Shown: piece after piece, positions 18,119 through 27,200 of the stretch
Layout: the number at the start of each line of letters is the position of its first letter
How positions within the stretch are numbered: position 1 is the first letter of the stretch
Source: Lachnospiraceae bacterium
Lineage (GTDB): Bacteria; Bacillota; Clostridia; Lachnospirales; Lachnospiraceae
DNA: 37,965 nt
Direction: 5' to 3'
Assembly (NCBI GenBank): GCA_017621975.1
Contig: JAGARW010000153.1
Coordinates: forward strand, 1-37,965
Position numbers and translations under genes: made by a program
The notes under the pieces: generated by a model
What the model saw: the letters and a program-made list of their open reading frames with translations, nothing else
What the model was told of the DNA's origin: nothing
The model's database searches: none

Positions 18119-18919
18119 ATGCAGATACATGGCAAAGAGATAACGACGATTATCAGCGATCTGGACGGGACGCTGCTCGGTCAGGGAACGGAACTGGACG
18201 CGAATATTTTTCCGGTCATCCGGCAGCTTCGGGAAAGGGGCGTTTCCTTTGTAGCAGCAAGCGGACGGCAGTATAAAAACATGCGGCTTTTGTTTGAGCC
18301 GATTATGGATGAGATTCCTTTTATTTGTGAAAACGGAAGCCTGATCGTTGAACATGACAAAACGATTTATGCAAAAAATATTCCGCGTGATCTGAGCTTT
18401 GAGCTGATCGATGACCTGCTGAAAATACCGGATACGGAAACGATCGTATCGAGTGAACGGAATTTGTATACATTGGCGGCAAGAAAGAAATTTATTGCGC
18501 ATCTGAACGGATTTTTGAAACCGGAAATCAGCATGATAGAAGATTATTGTATGATAACAGGTGATATTAATAAAATCTCGATCTGGTGGGCGGGCGGAAT
18601 ACCGGAAAAAGAAGCCGTGTGGCTGCATGAGAAATATGACGGCAGGCTTCAGGTTGTGGACGGCGGCAACGGCTGGCTCGATTTTACGATGAAGGGCGCG
18701 AATAAGGGCGCGGCTTTGCGGGAACTTGCCGCAGTGGAAGGATTTTCTTTGGCGGAGACGCTCTGTTTTGGGGATAGTGAAAACGATATTGCGATGTTTC
18801 ATGAATGCGCGGTTTCCTATGCAATGGAAACGGCAAAACCGCACGTTCTGGAGCAGGCGGATTATGTATGCAGTGATGTGAGAGAGACGCTGCTTGGATT
18901 TTTAGGAACTGGGCTTTAA
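18119..18919 (+). CDS. HAD-superfamily hydrolase, Cof type (sugar phosphatase-like)
   Basis: The start ATG 18119 is ten bases after AGGAG; ATG 18110 is one base from that site and ATG 18044 has none, although the frame is open to both. The 266-residue product has HAD motif I IISDLDGTLL (Asp14, Asp16), motif II AASGR, a Cof-type cap with DYCMITGDINKISIWW, and motif III/IV CFGDSENDIAMF. Cof-type phosphatases remove phosphate from sugar phosphates or nucleotides such as pyridoxal phosphate or FMN; the substrate cannot be read here. It follows the sugar operon on the same strand by about 100 bases. Its stop codon overlaps the stop of the convergent LUD gene. Confidence 0.88.
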   Translation: MQIHGKEITTIISDLDGTLLGQGTELDANIFPVIRQLRERGVSFVAASGRQYKNMRLLFEPIMDEIPFICENGSLIVEHDKTIYAKNIPRDLSFELIDDLLKIPDTETIVSSERNLYTLAARKKFIAHLNGFLKPEISMIEDYCMITGDINKISIWWAGGIPEKEAVWLHEKYDGRLQVVDGGNGWLDFTMKGANKGAALRELAAVEGFSLAETLCFGDSENDIAMFHECAVSYAMETAKPHVLEQADYVCSDVRETLLGFLGTGL

Positions 18920-18937
18920 TAGCCCAGTTCTTCGTTT
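18906..18937. terminator. Terminator formed by the overlapping ends of two convergent genes
   Basis: GAACTGGGCT and AGCCCAGTTC pair perfectly around a five-base loop that holds both stop codons. A T-rich run (TTCGTTT) follows on the plus strand; the minus side is less T-rich. The stem is made of the last codons of the HAD gene and the last codons of the LUD gene. Confidence 0.65.
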
Positions 18938-19551
18938 ATAAGGTAAACCTGTATTCTGCCGGGATGACTGGAATGACGTGTGATGACCGTGTGGCTGCAA
19001 ATACAGTCGGGAGAGAGACAGTCTCCGCAGCGTCCGGTCGCCTGACACGGTGTTTTTTTGTTCAGACGGGCTGTATTTGCCGGCGCGGCAATATTTCGCG
19101 CACGCAGCATACCGTCTTCCAGACCGGCGGATACCTTGTTCCTGCCGACGATCAGACATACGTGCGCCGGTCCCTGAACGAGACAGGCGACGCGGTTGCC
19201 GTTGCCGTCAATGTTAATCAGCTCTCCGTCCATCGTAATGGCGTTTGCGCTCATGAAATAATAGTCGGACAATACGGTGCGGGCAAATAGTTCCCTTGCT
19301 TCCTGCGGCGACTTTGCGGACGCGCGGTCGATCAGGGAATAACCGCCTGTATGAAGCAGGTCCATAACGCCGCTTTCCTTGATGGATTCGCTGCCGCCCC
19401 ATGAAATAACGGCGTTTTTGGGAAGCGTTTCCTTCAGATAAGAGCACAGAGAGGCGCTGTCTGCAAAATAGTGTCCTTCCATGCCGCGTTTTTCAAGATT
19501 TTTGATGATGCCTTCCGCCAGAGCGGCAAAGGCGCTTTCTTTTGGTGTCAT
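18916..19551 (-). CDS. LUD-domain protein (LutC/DUF162-like)
   Basis: The 211-residue product matches the LUD fold: ISWGGSESIKESGV (50-62), DYYFMSANAITMDGELINIDGNGNRVACLVQGP (97-128) and IVGRNKV, followed by a Cys-rich end (C169, C175, C178, C183, C185; RCGDCLSPDCICSH). LUD proteins act in lactate oxidation with LutA/LutB partners, but stand-alone clostridial members with this short Cys-rich tail have no proven reaction. No LutA or LutB gene is nearby. The cysteines could bind zinc or an iron-sulfur cluster, which is my inference. GGAGG precedes the ATG at 19551. Confidence 0.88.
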   Translation of the reverse strand: MTPKESAFAALAEGIIKNLEKRGMEGHYFADSASLCSYLKETLPKNAVISWGGSESIKESGVMDLLHTGGYSLIDRASAKSPQEARELFARTVLSDYYFMSANAITMDGELINIDGNGNRVACLVQGPAHVCLIVGRNKVSAGLEDGMLRARNIAAPANTARLNKKTPCQATGRCGDCLSPDCICSHTVITRHSSHPGRIQVYLINEELGY

Positions 19552-19649
19552 AAAATACCTCCGTTTCTAAGTGTTTTTTGCAATAGAATACGCATTAGAA
19601 GACTGTGAATGCGATTCCCAATGTCGTCTTGTCCTGCGTTATTTTTATC

Positions 19650-19679
19650 AGTATAGCACAGATCAGCCGGGCTCTGCAA
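19650..19679 (-). promoter_or_regulatory. Promoter of the LUD-domain gene
   Basis: On the minus strand TTGCAG (19679-19674) and TATACT (19655-19650) with a TGC extension are spaced by 18 bases, about 100 bases before the start codon. The -35 lies in the last codons of the upstream gene. Confidence 0.5.
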
Positions 19680-20973
19680 TCTCGCTGACACCGACGAAAA
19701 TATCGGATATTTCATACCATGTGGCATAGTCTGCGACGCCTGTCTGCGGCAGACCGAAGATACGCTGAAAGGTGCGTACGGCGTCTGCGGTACGCTGCCC
19801 GTAAATCCCGTCTGCTGCGATGGAAGGAATCGCCGGATAATTCTGCGCAATGCGGTTTAACTGTTCCTGCATCTGCTGTACCTTCTGTCCGCTGGAGCCG
19901 ACCGTCAGGTTATAGCCGGGCCATGAGCTTGGAATGCCTGAGATGACGTCCGCAGTATTGATGTACATGTCATTGCCATAATAATAATGGATGATTTCGA
20001 TCGCACTGTAGCCTTCCTCTGCGAGATATTTGGAGCCCCATTGGCTGAGTCCCGCGCATGTGACACGTTTTCCGTCGCAGTAAGAGGTAAAAATCGGCTG
20101 TCTGACGCCCGGACGGGAAAGAAAATTGGCAAAGATCGTGTCTACTAACACGTCTATATTTTCAAAGATATTACGTCCATAGACCCATTTCTGGTCGTAG
20201 GCTGTGGACGAGGTAATCGTAAAATCGTAGCCTTGATTGCGGTACCACTCCGTATACACACGGTTCAGCGTAAAGGACATAATGACGAGAATATTGGCGT
20301 AAAGGGCTGATTCCGGCCATGTGGCATAAATTTCACAGGACGCTACATTTTTAATATAATCTTTATAGCGCACATAGTAATTGGGGGCGGTAGAATCGGA
20401 AGGGACGCCGTCATGGACGATGACGTATTCAGGAACAACGACGCGGCTTAAAACGATCTCCCCGGATTCCTCCATCGGTTTGATTTCATCTTCGGGAATC
20501 TTGGGCGGATATTCGCCGAATAACGTGTGAACGGGAATAAAAATATCTTCCTCCCGCTCGCTGCTTTCCAAAGGAATCATGCGGATCGGCTGAATGGCGG
20601 TGACATCCGGAAGAATTTCCGTACCCGATACAAGTACCGGCTCGTAGCCGTTTGCGGTAACGCCGATGTTATATTCGGAATATGGCTGCACCTCCTGCTC
20701 AGGGTTTAAGCTGTATTCGACGTCGGGAGCGGGAAGCTCGATCGGCGGGGTCTGACCGCTTTCGTCGGTTGTGAGCGTCATGAGCGGCTGCTCAGGGTCG
20801 CCGGTATAGGAGATCGTAACGACCGCATTTGGAATAGGAATCAGACCGATCGAAGAAATAACGGAAATCTGCAATCCGCCTTCTGAAGGGTGGGAGGCTG
20901 CGCCCTGCTGAGCTGCATTGCCGGGCGCCGTCACGTTTTCCTGCTGTGCCTTTTGAAAAAGATATTCGGGCAT
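19663..20973 (-). CDS. SpoIID-like protein with peptidoglycan-binding domain
   Basis: The 436-residue product has three parts. Residues 33-133 look like a carboxypeptidase-regulatory-type beta-sandwich (IPNAVVTISYTGD, GYEPVLVSG, IRMIPL). Residues about 200-340 resemble the SpoIID/LytB fold (YKDYIKNVASCEIYATWP, ANILVIMSFTLNRVYTEW, CDGKRVTCAGLSQWGSKYLAEEG), a peptidoglycan lytic family. Residues about 355-425 form a PG_binding_1 repeat (LTVGSSGQKVQQMQEQLN, ADGIYGQRTADAVRTFQRIFGL). No signal peptide or membrane segment is visible, so export is unexplained unless it acts from a mother cell or phage-like lysis route. GAGG precedes the ATG, inside the hairpin at 20976-21016. A role in spore cortex remodelling is plausible but inferred. 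Confidence 0.8.
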   Translation of the reverse strand: MPEYLFQKAQQENVTAPGNAAQQGAASHPSEGGLQISVISSIGLIPIPNAVVTISYTGDPEQPLMTLTTDESGQTPPIELPAPDVEYSLNPEQEVQPYSEYNIGVTANGYEPVLVSGTEILPDVTAIQPIRMIPLESSEREEDIFIPVHTLFGEYPPKIPEDEIKPMEESGEIVLSRVVVPEYVIVHDGVPSDSTAPNYYVRYKDYIKNVASCEIYATWPESALYANILVIMSFTLNRVYTEWYRNQGYDFTITSSTAYDQKWVYGRNIFENIDVLVDTIFANFLSRPGVRQPIFTSYCDGKRVTCAGLSQWGSKYLAEEGYSAIEIIHYYYGNDMYINTADVISGIPSSWPGYNLTVGSSGQKVQQMQEQLNRIAQNYPAIPSIAADGIYGQRTADAVRTFQRIFGLPQTGVADYATWYEISDIFVGVSEIAEPG

Positions 20974-20975
20974 AA

Positions 20976-21016
20976 AAATACCTCTGTATTTTTTGTTATC
21001 ATATGCAGAGGTATTT
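20976..21016 (-). terminator. Hairpin: operon terminator that also covers the next ribosome site
   Basis: On the minus strand AAATACCTCTG and CAGAGGTATTT form a perfect 11-pair stem with a 19-base loop, followed by T bases that run into the ATG at 20973. It lies 20 bases after the ABC permease stop, so it fits as that operon's terminator. The second arm contains the GAGG of the SpoIID-like gene. On the plus strand a T-rich run also follows. Confidence 0.6.
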
Positions 21017-21036
21017 CTTTTTGTGAAAAATAATAT

Positions 21037-21855
21037 TTAGTCTAAATTTAACTTTTTGCTCATTAGATGGAGCGTAACGAGGTAAAAGATAATACCGAGG
21101 AACATGCTGATGACGCCTGTTGTCAGGAAAACGCTTTTAAAATAAATCTCCATATTGAGTCTGCCGCCGCTCATGGATGAAATCATCTGAGGCATCAGCA
21201 GGATCGTTGACAGTGTTTGAATCAGACAGAGGATAGCGATGTAACATAAGATTGATCCCATGATCTTGTGTTTGCGGAACATCTGTCCAAGTGAAACGGA
21301 GCAGTAGATGGAGAGGACGCCGCTTATTGTAGAAATCCCAAGCGTGGTGATAGTACAGAGAAGGAGCCGGGGCACGGAAAGACCGAAAATATCTCTGCAT
21401 TCTTCCAGGAGAGCGGATGCCATCTGGGAGAAAGAAGCAAACTCATTTTCCAGAGAGATAATAAAAGGCACAATAAGAGAGCAGACGCTGATATAAATAA
21501 GAGCAGTGGTCAGCATCAGACAGCCGCTGTGAACGATCAGCTTGGAAAGCACAAGCTGCCTGCTTGTGACAGGCAGAGTATGCATCAGATAGCCCTCGTC
21601 TGTGTAGAGGTTGCGGTAAAAACGGACGGCGATGTAGACCGTCATGGCAAAGGAAACGCCAATGATAGTAGCGTAATATACCATAAAGAGCAAAACGGCA
21701 ACAAGATTTGGAAAGGGTTCGCCGGTATTTTTACCGAATGCAAGATTATGCATGGCAATCACGCCGAGGATGGTGCTGAATACGGTAAAAGCATTGATAA
21801 CAAGCAGTACGTTGCGGATAGTCTTCCATTCGTATTTCATTAATTTTTTCAGCAT
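21037..21855 (-). CDS. ABC-2 type transporter permease
   Basis: The 272-residue product has six hydrophobic segments and begins MLKKLMKYEWKTIRN, as ABC-2 export permeases do. The inter-helix YTDEGYLMHTLPVTSRQLVLSKL (a conserved loop before helix 3) supports this. It overlaps the ATPase gene by seven bases, so the pair forms one exporter. With a GntR/YtrA regulator upstream, the set resembles YtrA-type operons induced by cell-wall stress or antibiotics, but the substrate is unknown. Confidence 0.88.
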   Translation of the reverse strand: MLKKLMKYEWKTIRNVLLVINAFTVFSTILGVIAMHNLAFGKNTGEPFPNLVAVLLFMVYYATIIGVSFAMTVYIAVRFYRNLYTDEGYLMHTLPVTSRQLVLSKLIVHSGCLMLTTALIYISVCSLIVPFIISLENEFASFSQMASALLEECRDIFGLSVPRLLLCTITTLGISTISGVLSIYCSVSLGQMFRKHKIMGSILCYIAILCLIQTLSTILLMPQMISSMSGGRLNMEIYFKSVFLTTGVISMFLGIIFYLVTLHLMSKKLNLD

Positions 21856-22553
21856 GTGAATACCTCCCTGAAATAAGCGTCTAACGATTTGCCTTTCTCT
21901 TCGCGTAGCTGTTCTGCAGGCGCATAGAGGAGCAGATTTCCGTTTTTAATAAAAATAACGTCGTCGAGCAGATTTTCAATATCGGAAATCAAATGTGTGG
22001 AAATCAGGATCGTCGCATTTTCGCTGTAGTTGGAAATAATCGTTTTTAAAATATAATCCCGCGCGGCGGGGTCGACTCCTGCAATCGGCTCGTCCAGTAT
22101 GTAAAGCTGTGCGCTGCGGCTCATGACAAGGACAAGCTGTACCTTTTCCCTCGTTCCTTTGGAAAGCGTCTTCAGCTTTGCCGACGGATCGATATCGAGA
22201 GACGCGAGCATCGTCTGCGCTTTTTCAACGGAAAAGTCGTTATAAAAGTCTGCAAAAAAGCCGATAAGCTCCGAGACCTTCATATTGCTCTGCAGACAGG
22301 TACGCTCCGGCAGGTAGGAGATGACCGCTTTGGTGGCAGGGCAAGGTCCCAGCCCATTGATTGTAACGCTGCCCGCAGTCGGAACGATCAGCCCGTTAAT
22401 CAGTTTGATGAAGGTCGTTTTGCCGCTGCCGTTCGGACCGAGCAGACCGATAATGCGTCCGTGCGGAATCTTGAGAGTAAGCCCGTTCAGCGCAGGCGCT
22501 TTCGTTTTGTCATAGCTTTTGTATAAGCCGTTTGTTTCTATAAGATAATTCAT
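21849..22553 (-). CDS. ABC transporter ATP-binding protein (YtrB-like)
   Basis: The 234-residue ATPase has Walker A GPNGSGKTT (39-47), a signature loop LSKGTREK (130-137), Walker B LYILDEP (150-156) and switch His in ISTHL. It powers the adjacent ABC-2 permease. The signature is LSKGT rather than LSGGQ, as in YtrB/CcmA-type exporters. Its start overlaps the GntR gene by four bases (ATGA), so the three genes are translationally coupled. Confidence 0.92.
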   Translation of the reverse strand: MNYLIETNGLYKSYDKTKAPALNGLTLKIPHGRIIGLLGPNGSGKTTFIKLINGLIVPTAGSVTINGLGPCPATKAVISYLPERTCLQSNMKVSELIGFFADFYNDFSVEKAQTMLASLDIDPSAKLKTLSKGTREKVQLVLVMSRSAQLYILDEPIAGVDPAARDYILKTIISNYSENATILISTHLISDIENLLDDVIFIKNGNLLLYAPAEQLREEKGKSLDAYFREVFTC

Positions 22554-22933
22554 TGCAATGACTCCTCCTCATATACCGAAGTGATCAAAGAGAGCACCTC
22601 TTGTTTCTGATAGCCCAGTTGTTCCATTTTATGGAAGAAATCTGTGAGCTGTTCCCCTGCGAGCTCTCTGCGTATCGAGCGGATCAGCGTCCCGTCCTCT
22701 GTTACAAAGCGTCCGTTTGTCCGCCTTGTTTCGATCAGTCCGTTTCGTTCCAATTCGGTAAATGCCCGCTGCATCGTATTCGGATTGACGCCGGCGTCCG
22801 ATGCCAGCTCTCTGACGCTTGGAAGCTTACTTCCGGGCGGATATGCGCCGGAAACGATCTGCATACGGATTTCTTCTACCAGTTGTGAATAAATCGGTCT
22901 GTCCGAATCGAGTTTCCATGTCATAAGTATCAT
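22550..22933 (-). CDS. GntR-family regulator, YtrA subfamily
   Basis: The 127-residue protein has a winged helix-turn-helix at about 10-78 (PIYSQLVEEIRMQIVSG, PPGSKLPSVRELASD, NPNTMQRAFTELERNGL) and a short C-terminal helical part, the YtrA layout. Such proteins repress the ABC exporter operon that they head. ATG 22933 is five bases after GAGG; ATG 22924 nine bases after AGGA is an alternative that would shorten it by three residues. The promoter and palindrome just upstream fit autoregulation. Confidence 0.9.
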   Translation of the reverse strand: MILMTWKLDSDRPIYSQLVEEIRMQIVSGAYPPGSKLPSVRELASDAGVNPNTMQRAFTELERNGLIETRRTNGRFVTEDGTLIRSIRRELAGEQLTDFFHKMEQLGYQKQEVLSLITSVYEEESLQ

Positions 22934-22948
22934 TCCTTCCTCAACCTT

Positions 22949-22960
22949 GTACTACTGTAC
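22949..22960. promoter_or_regulatory. Candidate GntR operator
   Basis: GTACTACTGTAC has two GTAC half-sites four bases apart and sits between the predicted transcript start and the ribosome site of the GntR gene. A repressor here would block its own operon. Assignment rests on position and symmetry only. Confidence 0.4.
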
Positions 22961-22972
22961 TAAGTAATTAAT

Positions 22973-23001
22973 ACAATAATACAAAAAAAGAGAACTGTCA
23001 A
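22973..23001 (-). promoter_or_regulatory. Promoter of the GntR-ABC operon
   Basis: On the minus strand a perfect TTGACA (23001-22996) and TATTGT (22978-22973) are spaced by 17 bases. The -35 box lies within the terminator hairpin of the upstream aminotransferase gene. Confidence 0.7.
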
Positions 23002-23019
23002 GATGAAAAGGCAGTTCTC
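22983..23019 (-). terminator. Terminator of the aminotransferase gene
   Basis: On the minus strand GAGAACTG and CAGTTCTC form a perfect eight-pair stem followed by seven T bases. It overlaps the promoter of the next operon. Confidence 0.8.
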
Positions 23020-23076
23020 GGAAAAATAATATGATTTGTTGTGCATATCGGAATGAGGGAAAATAAATAACATACG

Positions 23077-24177
23077 CTATTGATTGACATACTCCTGGAT
23101 ACAGGTAAGCAGTCTGGCATTGTCCTGCGGCATCATAAAGCAGAAGCGGAAGTAAGAGTGATCGAGATACGGAAACGTACAGCAATTTCGTATCATCATG
23201 CCTTGTCTGATCGCTTTGTCAAACAAAACATCAGAAGTTAAATTCTTATTTAATAATTTGACTAAAATGAAATTAGCATGCGGCGTGTAAAACTTGATTC
23301 CATCTATTTCGGAAAGAGCGCGGACGATAGCGGCGCGTTCCTGGTTTATCAGGGCGCGCGTCTGCGAAATATGTTCCGTATCCGTAAACAGCAGCTTTCC
23401 GGCGGCATCGGCAATACTGCTTACCGTCCACGGGTTTTGTTTTTCGGAGAAGCTTTTAAGCAGCGCTTCATTGCCGGTGACGGCATAGCCGAGCCGGAGT
23501 CCCGGAGCGGCAAAAAATTTGGAAACGCCGCGCAGAATGACAAGATTGCCGTAGGAAGCCGTCAAAGGGACGGCAGTCGCTTTTTCATAGTCCGGGGCAA
23601 ATTCCATATAAGTCTCGTCTATCATGACAAAAATGCCGAGCCGGACGCAGGCGTCCAGTATCTCCCGCATTTGAGCCGCATCAATAATAGACGAGGTCGG
23701 GTTGTTCGGATTGCATAAAACAAGCAGGTCGGCGCCGTCAGAAAGGCTGACGGCGAGTCTGTCCGTATCGACTGCAAAATCTTCGGCTTCCTGCAGGGGA
23801 AAATAAAGACAGGAGCCGCCTGAGAGCTTGATCTCCCGTTCATATTCCGAATAGGTGGGACCGAGAATCAGGGCTTTCTTTGGTCTCTTTAGCCGGACGA
23901 TCAGGGAGATCAATTCGGTTGAACCGTTGCCGACAAAGATATGCGCAGGCTCTGCGCCGCAGTAGCCGCCGATTGCTTTCCGGAGAGAGCGGTATTCCCT
24001 GTCGGGATAAGAGGTAATCACATCAAGCTGCCGCGCAAGACGGCTTTTAAACTGAGCCGATAATCCGAGCGGGTTGACGTTGGCGCTGAAGCTGACGATC
24101 TCTTCTTTTTTGACGCCGTATACGGCTTCTATTTGTTCCAGATCGCTGCCGTGGAAATGATCCGATGGTTTTAACAT
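23077..24177 (-). CDS. PLP aminotransferase of the HisC/CobD type
   Basis: The 366-residue fold-type I PLP enzyme has GNGSTELI (84-91), the cofactor-stacking Tyr (PTYSEYE), LCNPNNPTS (154-162), the Asp of IDETYMEF (186-193), and PLP-lysine 220 in GVSKFFAAPGLRLGY, with Arg228 for the substrate carboxylate. The N-terminus (DHFHGSDLEQ...SFSANVNPLG) resembles threonine-phosphate decarboxylases CobD, which make aminopropanol phosphate for cobalamin, more than histidinol-phosphate aminotransferases. No cobalamin or histidine genes are nearby, so the reaction is undecided. AGGAGA precedes the ATG by six bases. Confidence 0.85.
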   Translation of the reverse strand: MLKPSDHFHGSDLEQIEAVYGVKKEEIVSFSANVNPLGLSAQFKSRLARQLDVITSYPDREYRSLRKAIGGYCGAEPAHIFVGNGSTELISLIVRLKRPKKALILGPTYSEYEREIKLSGGSCLYFPLQEAEDFAVDTDRLAVSLSDGADLLVLCNPNNPTSSIIDAAQMREILDACVRLGIFVMIDETYMEFAPDYEKATAVPLTASYGNLVILRGVSKFFAAPGLRLGYAVTGNEALLKSFSEKQNPWTVSSIADAAGKLLFTDTEHISQTRALINQERAAIVRALSEIDGIKFYTPHANFILVKLLNKNLTSDVLFDKAIRQGMMIRNCCTFPYLDHSYFRFCFMMPQDNARLLTCIQEYVNQ

Positions 24178-24192
24178 TTCTTTCTCCTATTC

Positions 24193-24222
24193 TTGAACTG
24201 GCATAAAAAAACATGATATAAT
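24193..24222 (+). promoter_or_regulatory. Promoter of the four-gene unknown operon
   Basis: TTGAAC (24193-24198) and a perfect TATAAT (24217-24222) with a TGA extension are spaced by 18 bases, 46 bases ahead of the GTG start. It interleaves with the divergent aminotransferase promoter. Confidence 0.65.
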
Positions 24223-24227
24223 ATATT

Positions 24228-24255
24228 AGTATATCCATGTATACAAAAAAATCAA
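24228..24255 (-). promoter_or_regulatory. Promoter of the aminotransferase gene
   Basis: On the minus strand TTGATT (24255-24250) and TATACT (24233-24228) are spaced by 16 bases, about 50 bases before the start codon. Confidence 0.5.
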
Positions 24256-24267
24256 GGAAAAGCGACG

Positions 24268-27200
24268 GTGGCTGCTGCAATGGAAGAAAAAGAAAAAATT
24301 GCAAAAGTGGTTGCGGGGAAATCCATCCGGCAGGAGGGTTCTCTTTCTTTTTCGTGCCCTAAGGTAGAACTGTCGGTCAAGGCGGGCGAGAGCGTACAGG
24401 GAAGCTTCACGGTCAGCGGCAGGGCGGAGGGCAGTCTGCTTGGCGCGGCGGTAACGCAGAATCTCCATATGCATTGCCTGACTTTTCACTTTAAGGAAAA
24501 CCCCTCGGAAATACAGTATTGTTTTGACAGTACGGGATTGGATGAAGGCGAGTGCGTCAGGGGAGAGTTTAAGATCATGTCCAATCAGGGGGAATATACG
24601 CTCCCGTACATGGTAACGATCGTACCGAAAATATTTGAAACCTCGCTCGGACAGATGAAAAACCTCTTCCATTTTGCGAACTTGGCAAAGACGAACTGGC
24701 AGGAGGCTGTGCGTATCTTTTACGCGCCCGATTTTGAAAAGGTCATTACCGGAAATGACAGGCAGTATTTAAGCGCATACAGAGCGCTTCGGACGCCGCC
24801 GGAGCGGGAACAGCATGTCGAAGAATTCCTGCTGTGCGTCCGCAAGAAGCAGCGCGTGGAATACAGTTCCGACAAAGAAAAGCTGGATGTTGCCGCGCAG
24901 GGCGACATGATGCGGGAAGTCATTACGCTGACGCGCAGCGGATGGGGCTATACAAAGCTTTTGGTTGAAACAGAGGGGGATTTTCTGCAGGCGGAAAAAT
25001 CTGTTTTGACAGACGACGATTTTTTAGGAAATCAGTGCAAATGTGCGTTTCTTATCTGCCGCGATAAGCTGCATGCGGGGCATAATCTTGGAAAAATCCG
25101 GCTTGCGAACGAATATGTATCGCTGGAAATTCCGGTTTGCGTCAGTCATATACATACGCCGCCCAACAGGCGCAGACGAAGCGGCAAGCGGAAAACGGCG
25201 GAAATTTTTTTGTATTATCTGTTATATCATCTGGGAAGGATCTCGAAACAGAACTGGCTGAATGAAACGGAGCGCATCGTAAGCGGTATGGAAGCGCCCG
25301 GACGAAGGAATCCCGCATGGGAACTGATGCAGGCGCATATTATGCTGACAAGAGAGAGGCGCAGAGAGGCGCAGAAGCTTTTGCAGCGCGCCGGGGAACT
25401 GATCGGGAAAAGCCGCGCGGATGCAGGCGGCAGACCCATCCCGGAGGTATGGTGCTATTATTTGTATTTACAGGCGCTTGTAAAAAGCGACGAAGCGTAT
25501 ATTCGGAACGCAGTAGAGGAAATTCGCGGCATTTACAGGGAAAATCAGACAAACTGGCGGATCGCGTGGCTTCTGCTTTATCTGAATGAAGAATATAGCG
25601 GTCTTTCGCAAAGATGGCTGTTTTTGGAGCAGCAGTTTGAAAAAGGCTGCCGCAGTCCGGTCTGGTATCTGGAGGCGGCTGTGCTCGTGCGTAAAAATCC
25701 GGCGCTTTTGATGAAGCTGACGCCATTTGTAGTGCAGACGCTGAATTTTATGGCAAAGTACGATTATCTGACAGACGAATGCATCGGACAGATTCATTAT
25801 CTGTCGGGAAGGCTGAAGCATTACTCGGAGCGGATGTATGATATTCTGCGGATCTGCTATGAAAAAAAGCGGGATACGGAGTCTCTCCGCGCGTTATGCA
25901 CGCTGCTCATGAAAGGAAATAAAACAGGTCCGGCTTATGCTTCATGGTACAAAAAAGGAATTGAAAAGGAACTCTGGCTGACAAGGCTTTACGAATATTA
26001 TATCCTTTCCATCGATCCTGAGGCGGAAGAAGAGATTCCGGCGGCGGCGCTCCGGTATTTCTCCTACAGCGCGCAGCTCCCGTATGAGCGGGCGGCTTAT
26101 TTGTATGCGTATGTGGAAAAAAAGCGGGAGGAATATCCCGATCTTTACGGCGTATATCTGCCGCAGATGGAGCGATTTCTTTCCGCATCGCTTGAAAAGG
26201 GGCGTATGAACAGGAACATTGCGTTTTTGTTCTGTAAATTACTGCAATCGGGAATCCTCGGCAGGGAATGGCTTGCCGGATATGCGGACAGGCTGTTTGT
26301 GGAAGAAGTGGAGCTTCAGACGGACGGCATACAGCGCGTGATTGTAATTCACGGAAAGCTGCGTGAGGAGACCGTATGCCCGCTGCGCGGGAGATTCGCT
26401 TATGTGCCGGTATACGATCAGGATAACGCGCTGGTATTTGAAGGAACGTCGGGAATGCGTTATGTATCCGGCGTTTCTTATAAGAGACACGTGTTATTTT
26501 ATCCAAGGGAAATCCTTTCTGAGATGCTTGCGGAGGATGGAGGGATATTGTCTGACCATGTAGGCGTTCTGCTTTACCAATGTGAACATAACAGGCGTTA
26601 TACATTGATCGACCAAAGTAATGAGCAGTATGCAAGGCTTCTGCGGATGCATGTGGAAATCAGTGACAGCTACCGCAGCGAGCTTGGTATGAAGCTGCTG
26701 CGTTACTATGAAGAGAAGGATATGCCGGACGAGATGGACGAGCTTCTGACACAGCTTACGCCGGAGCTTATGAGCAGCCGGGAGCGGACGGAAGTTCTGC
26801 GCTGTATGATAGTGCGCGGCATGTATGGGAGAGCTTATGACTGGATTCAGACATACGGAGCGGAAAGACTGCATGCCAAGGCAATCGCACGGCTGTGCAG
26901 CAGACTTCTTGCGCAGTCCGATTTTATGGAAGTGCCGTCTATGACGATACTGGCGCACAGCGCTTTTGCCGGAGGCAAATATGACGAAAGGATTTTGCAT
27001 TATCTTGCGTGCTATTTCCGGGGTACGACAAAGGAAATGCTCGATCTGTGGAGCGCCTGCGAGCGTTTTGAGTCAGACAGCTACGAGGTAGGGGAACGGC
27101 TTCTTCTGCAGATGCTTTTTACCGGGGAGCATTTGCCGGAAGAGATAGAAATATTCCGAAGATATTTGGAAGGAAGCGCGGATGAGTCGGTAACGGACTG

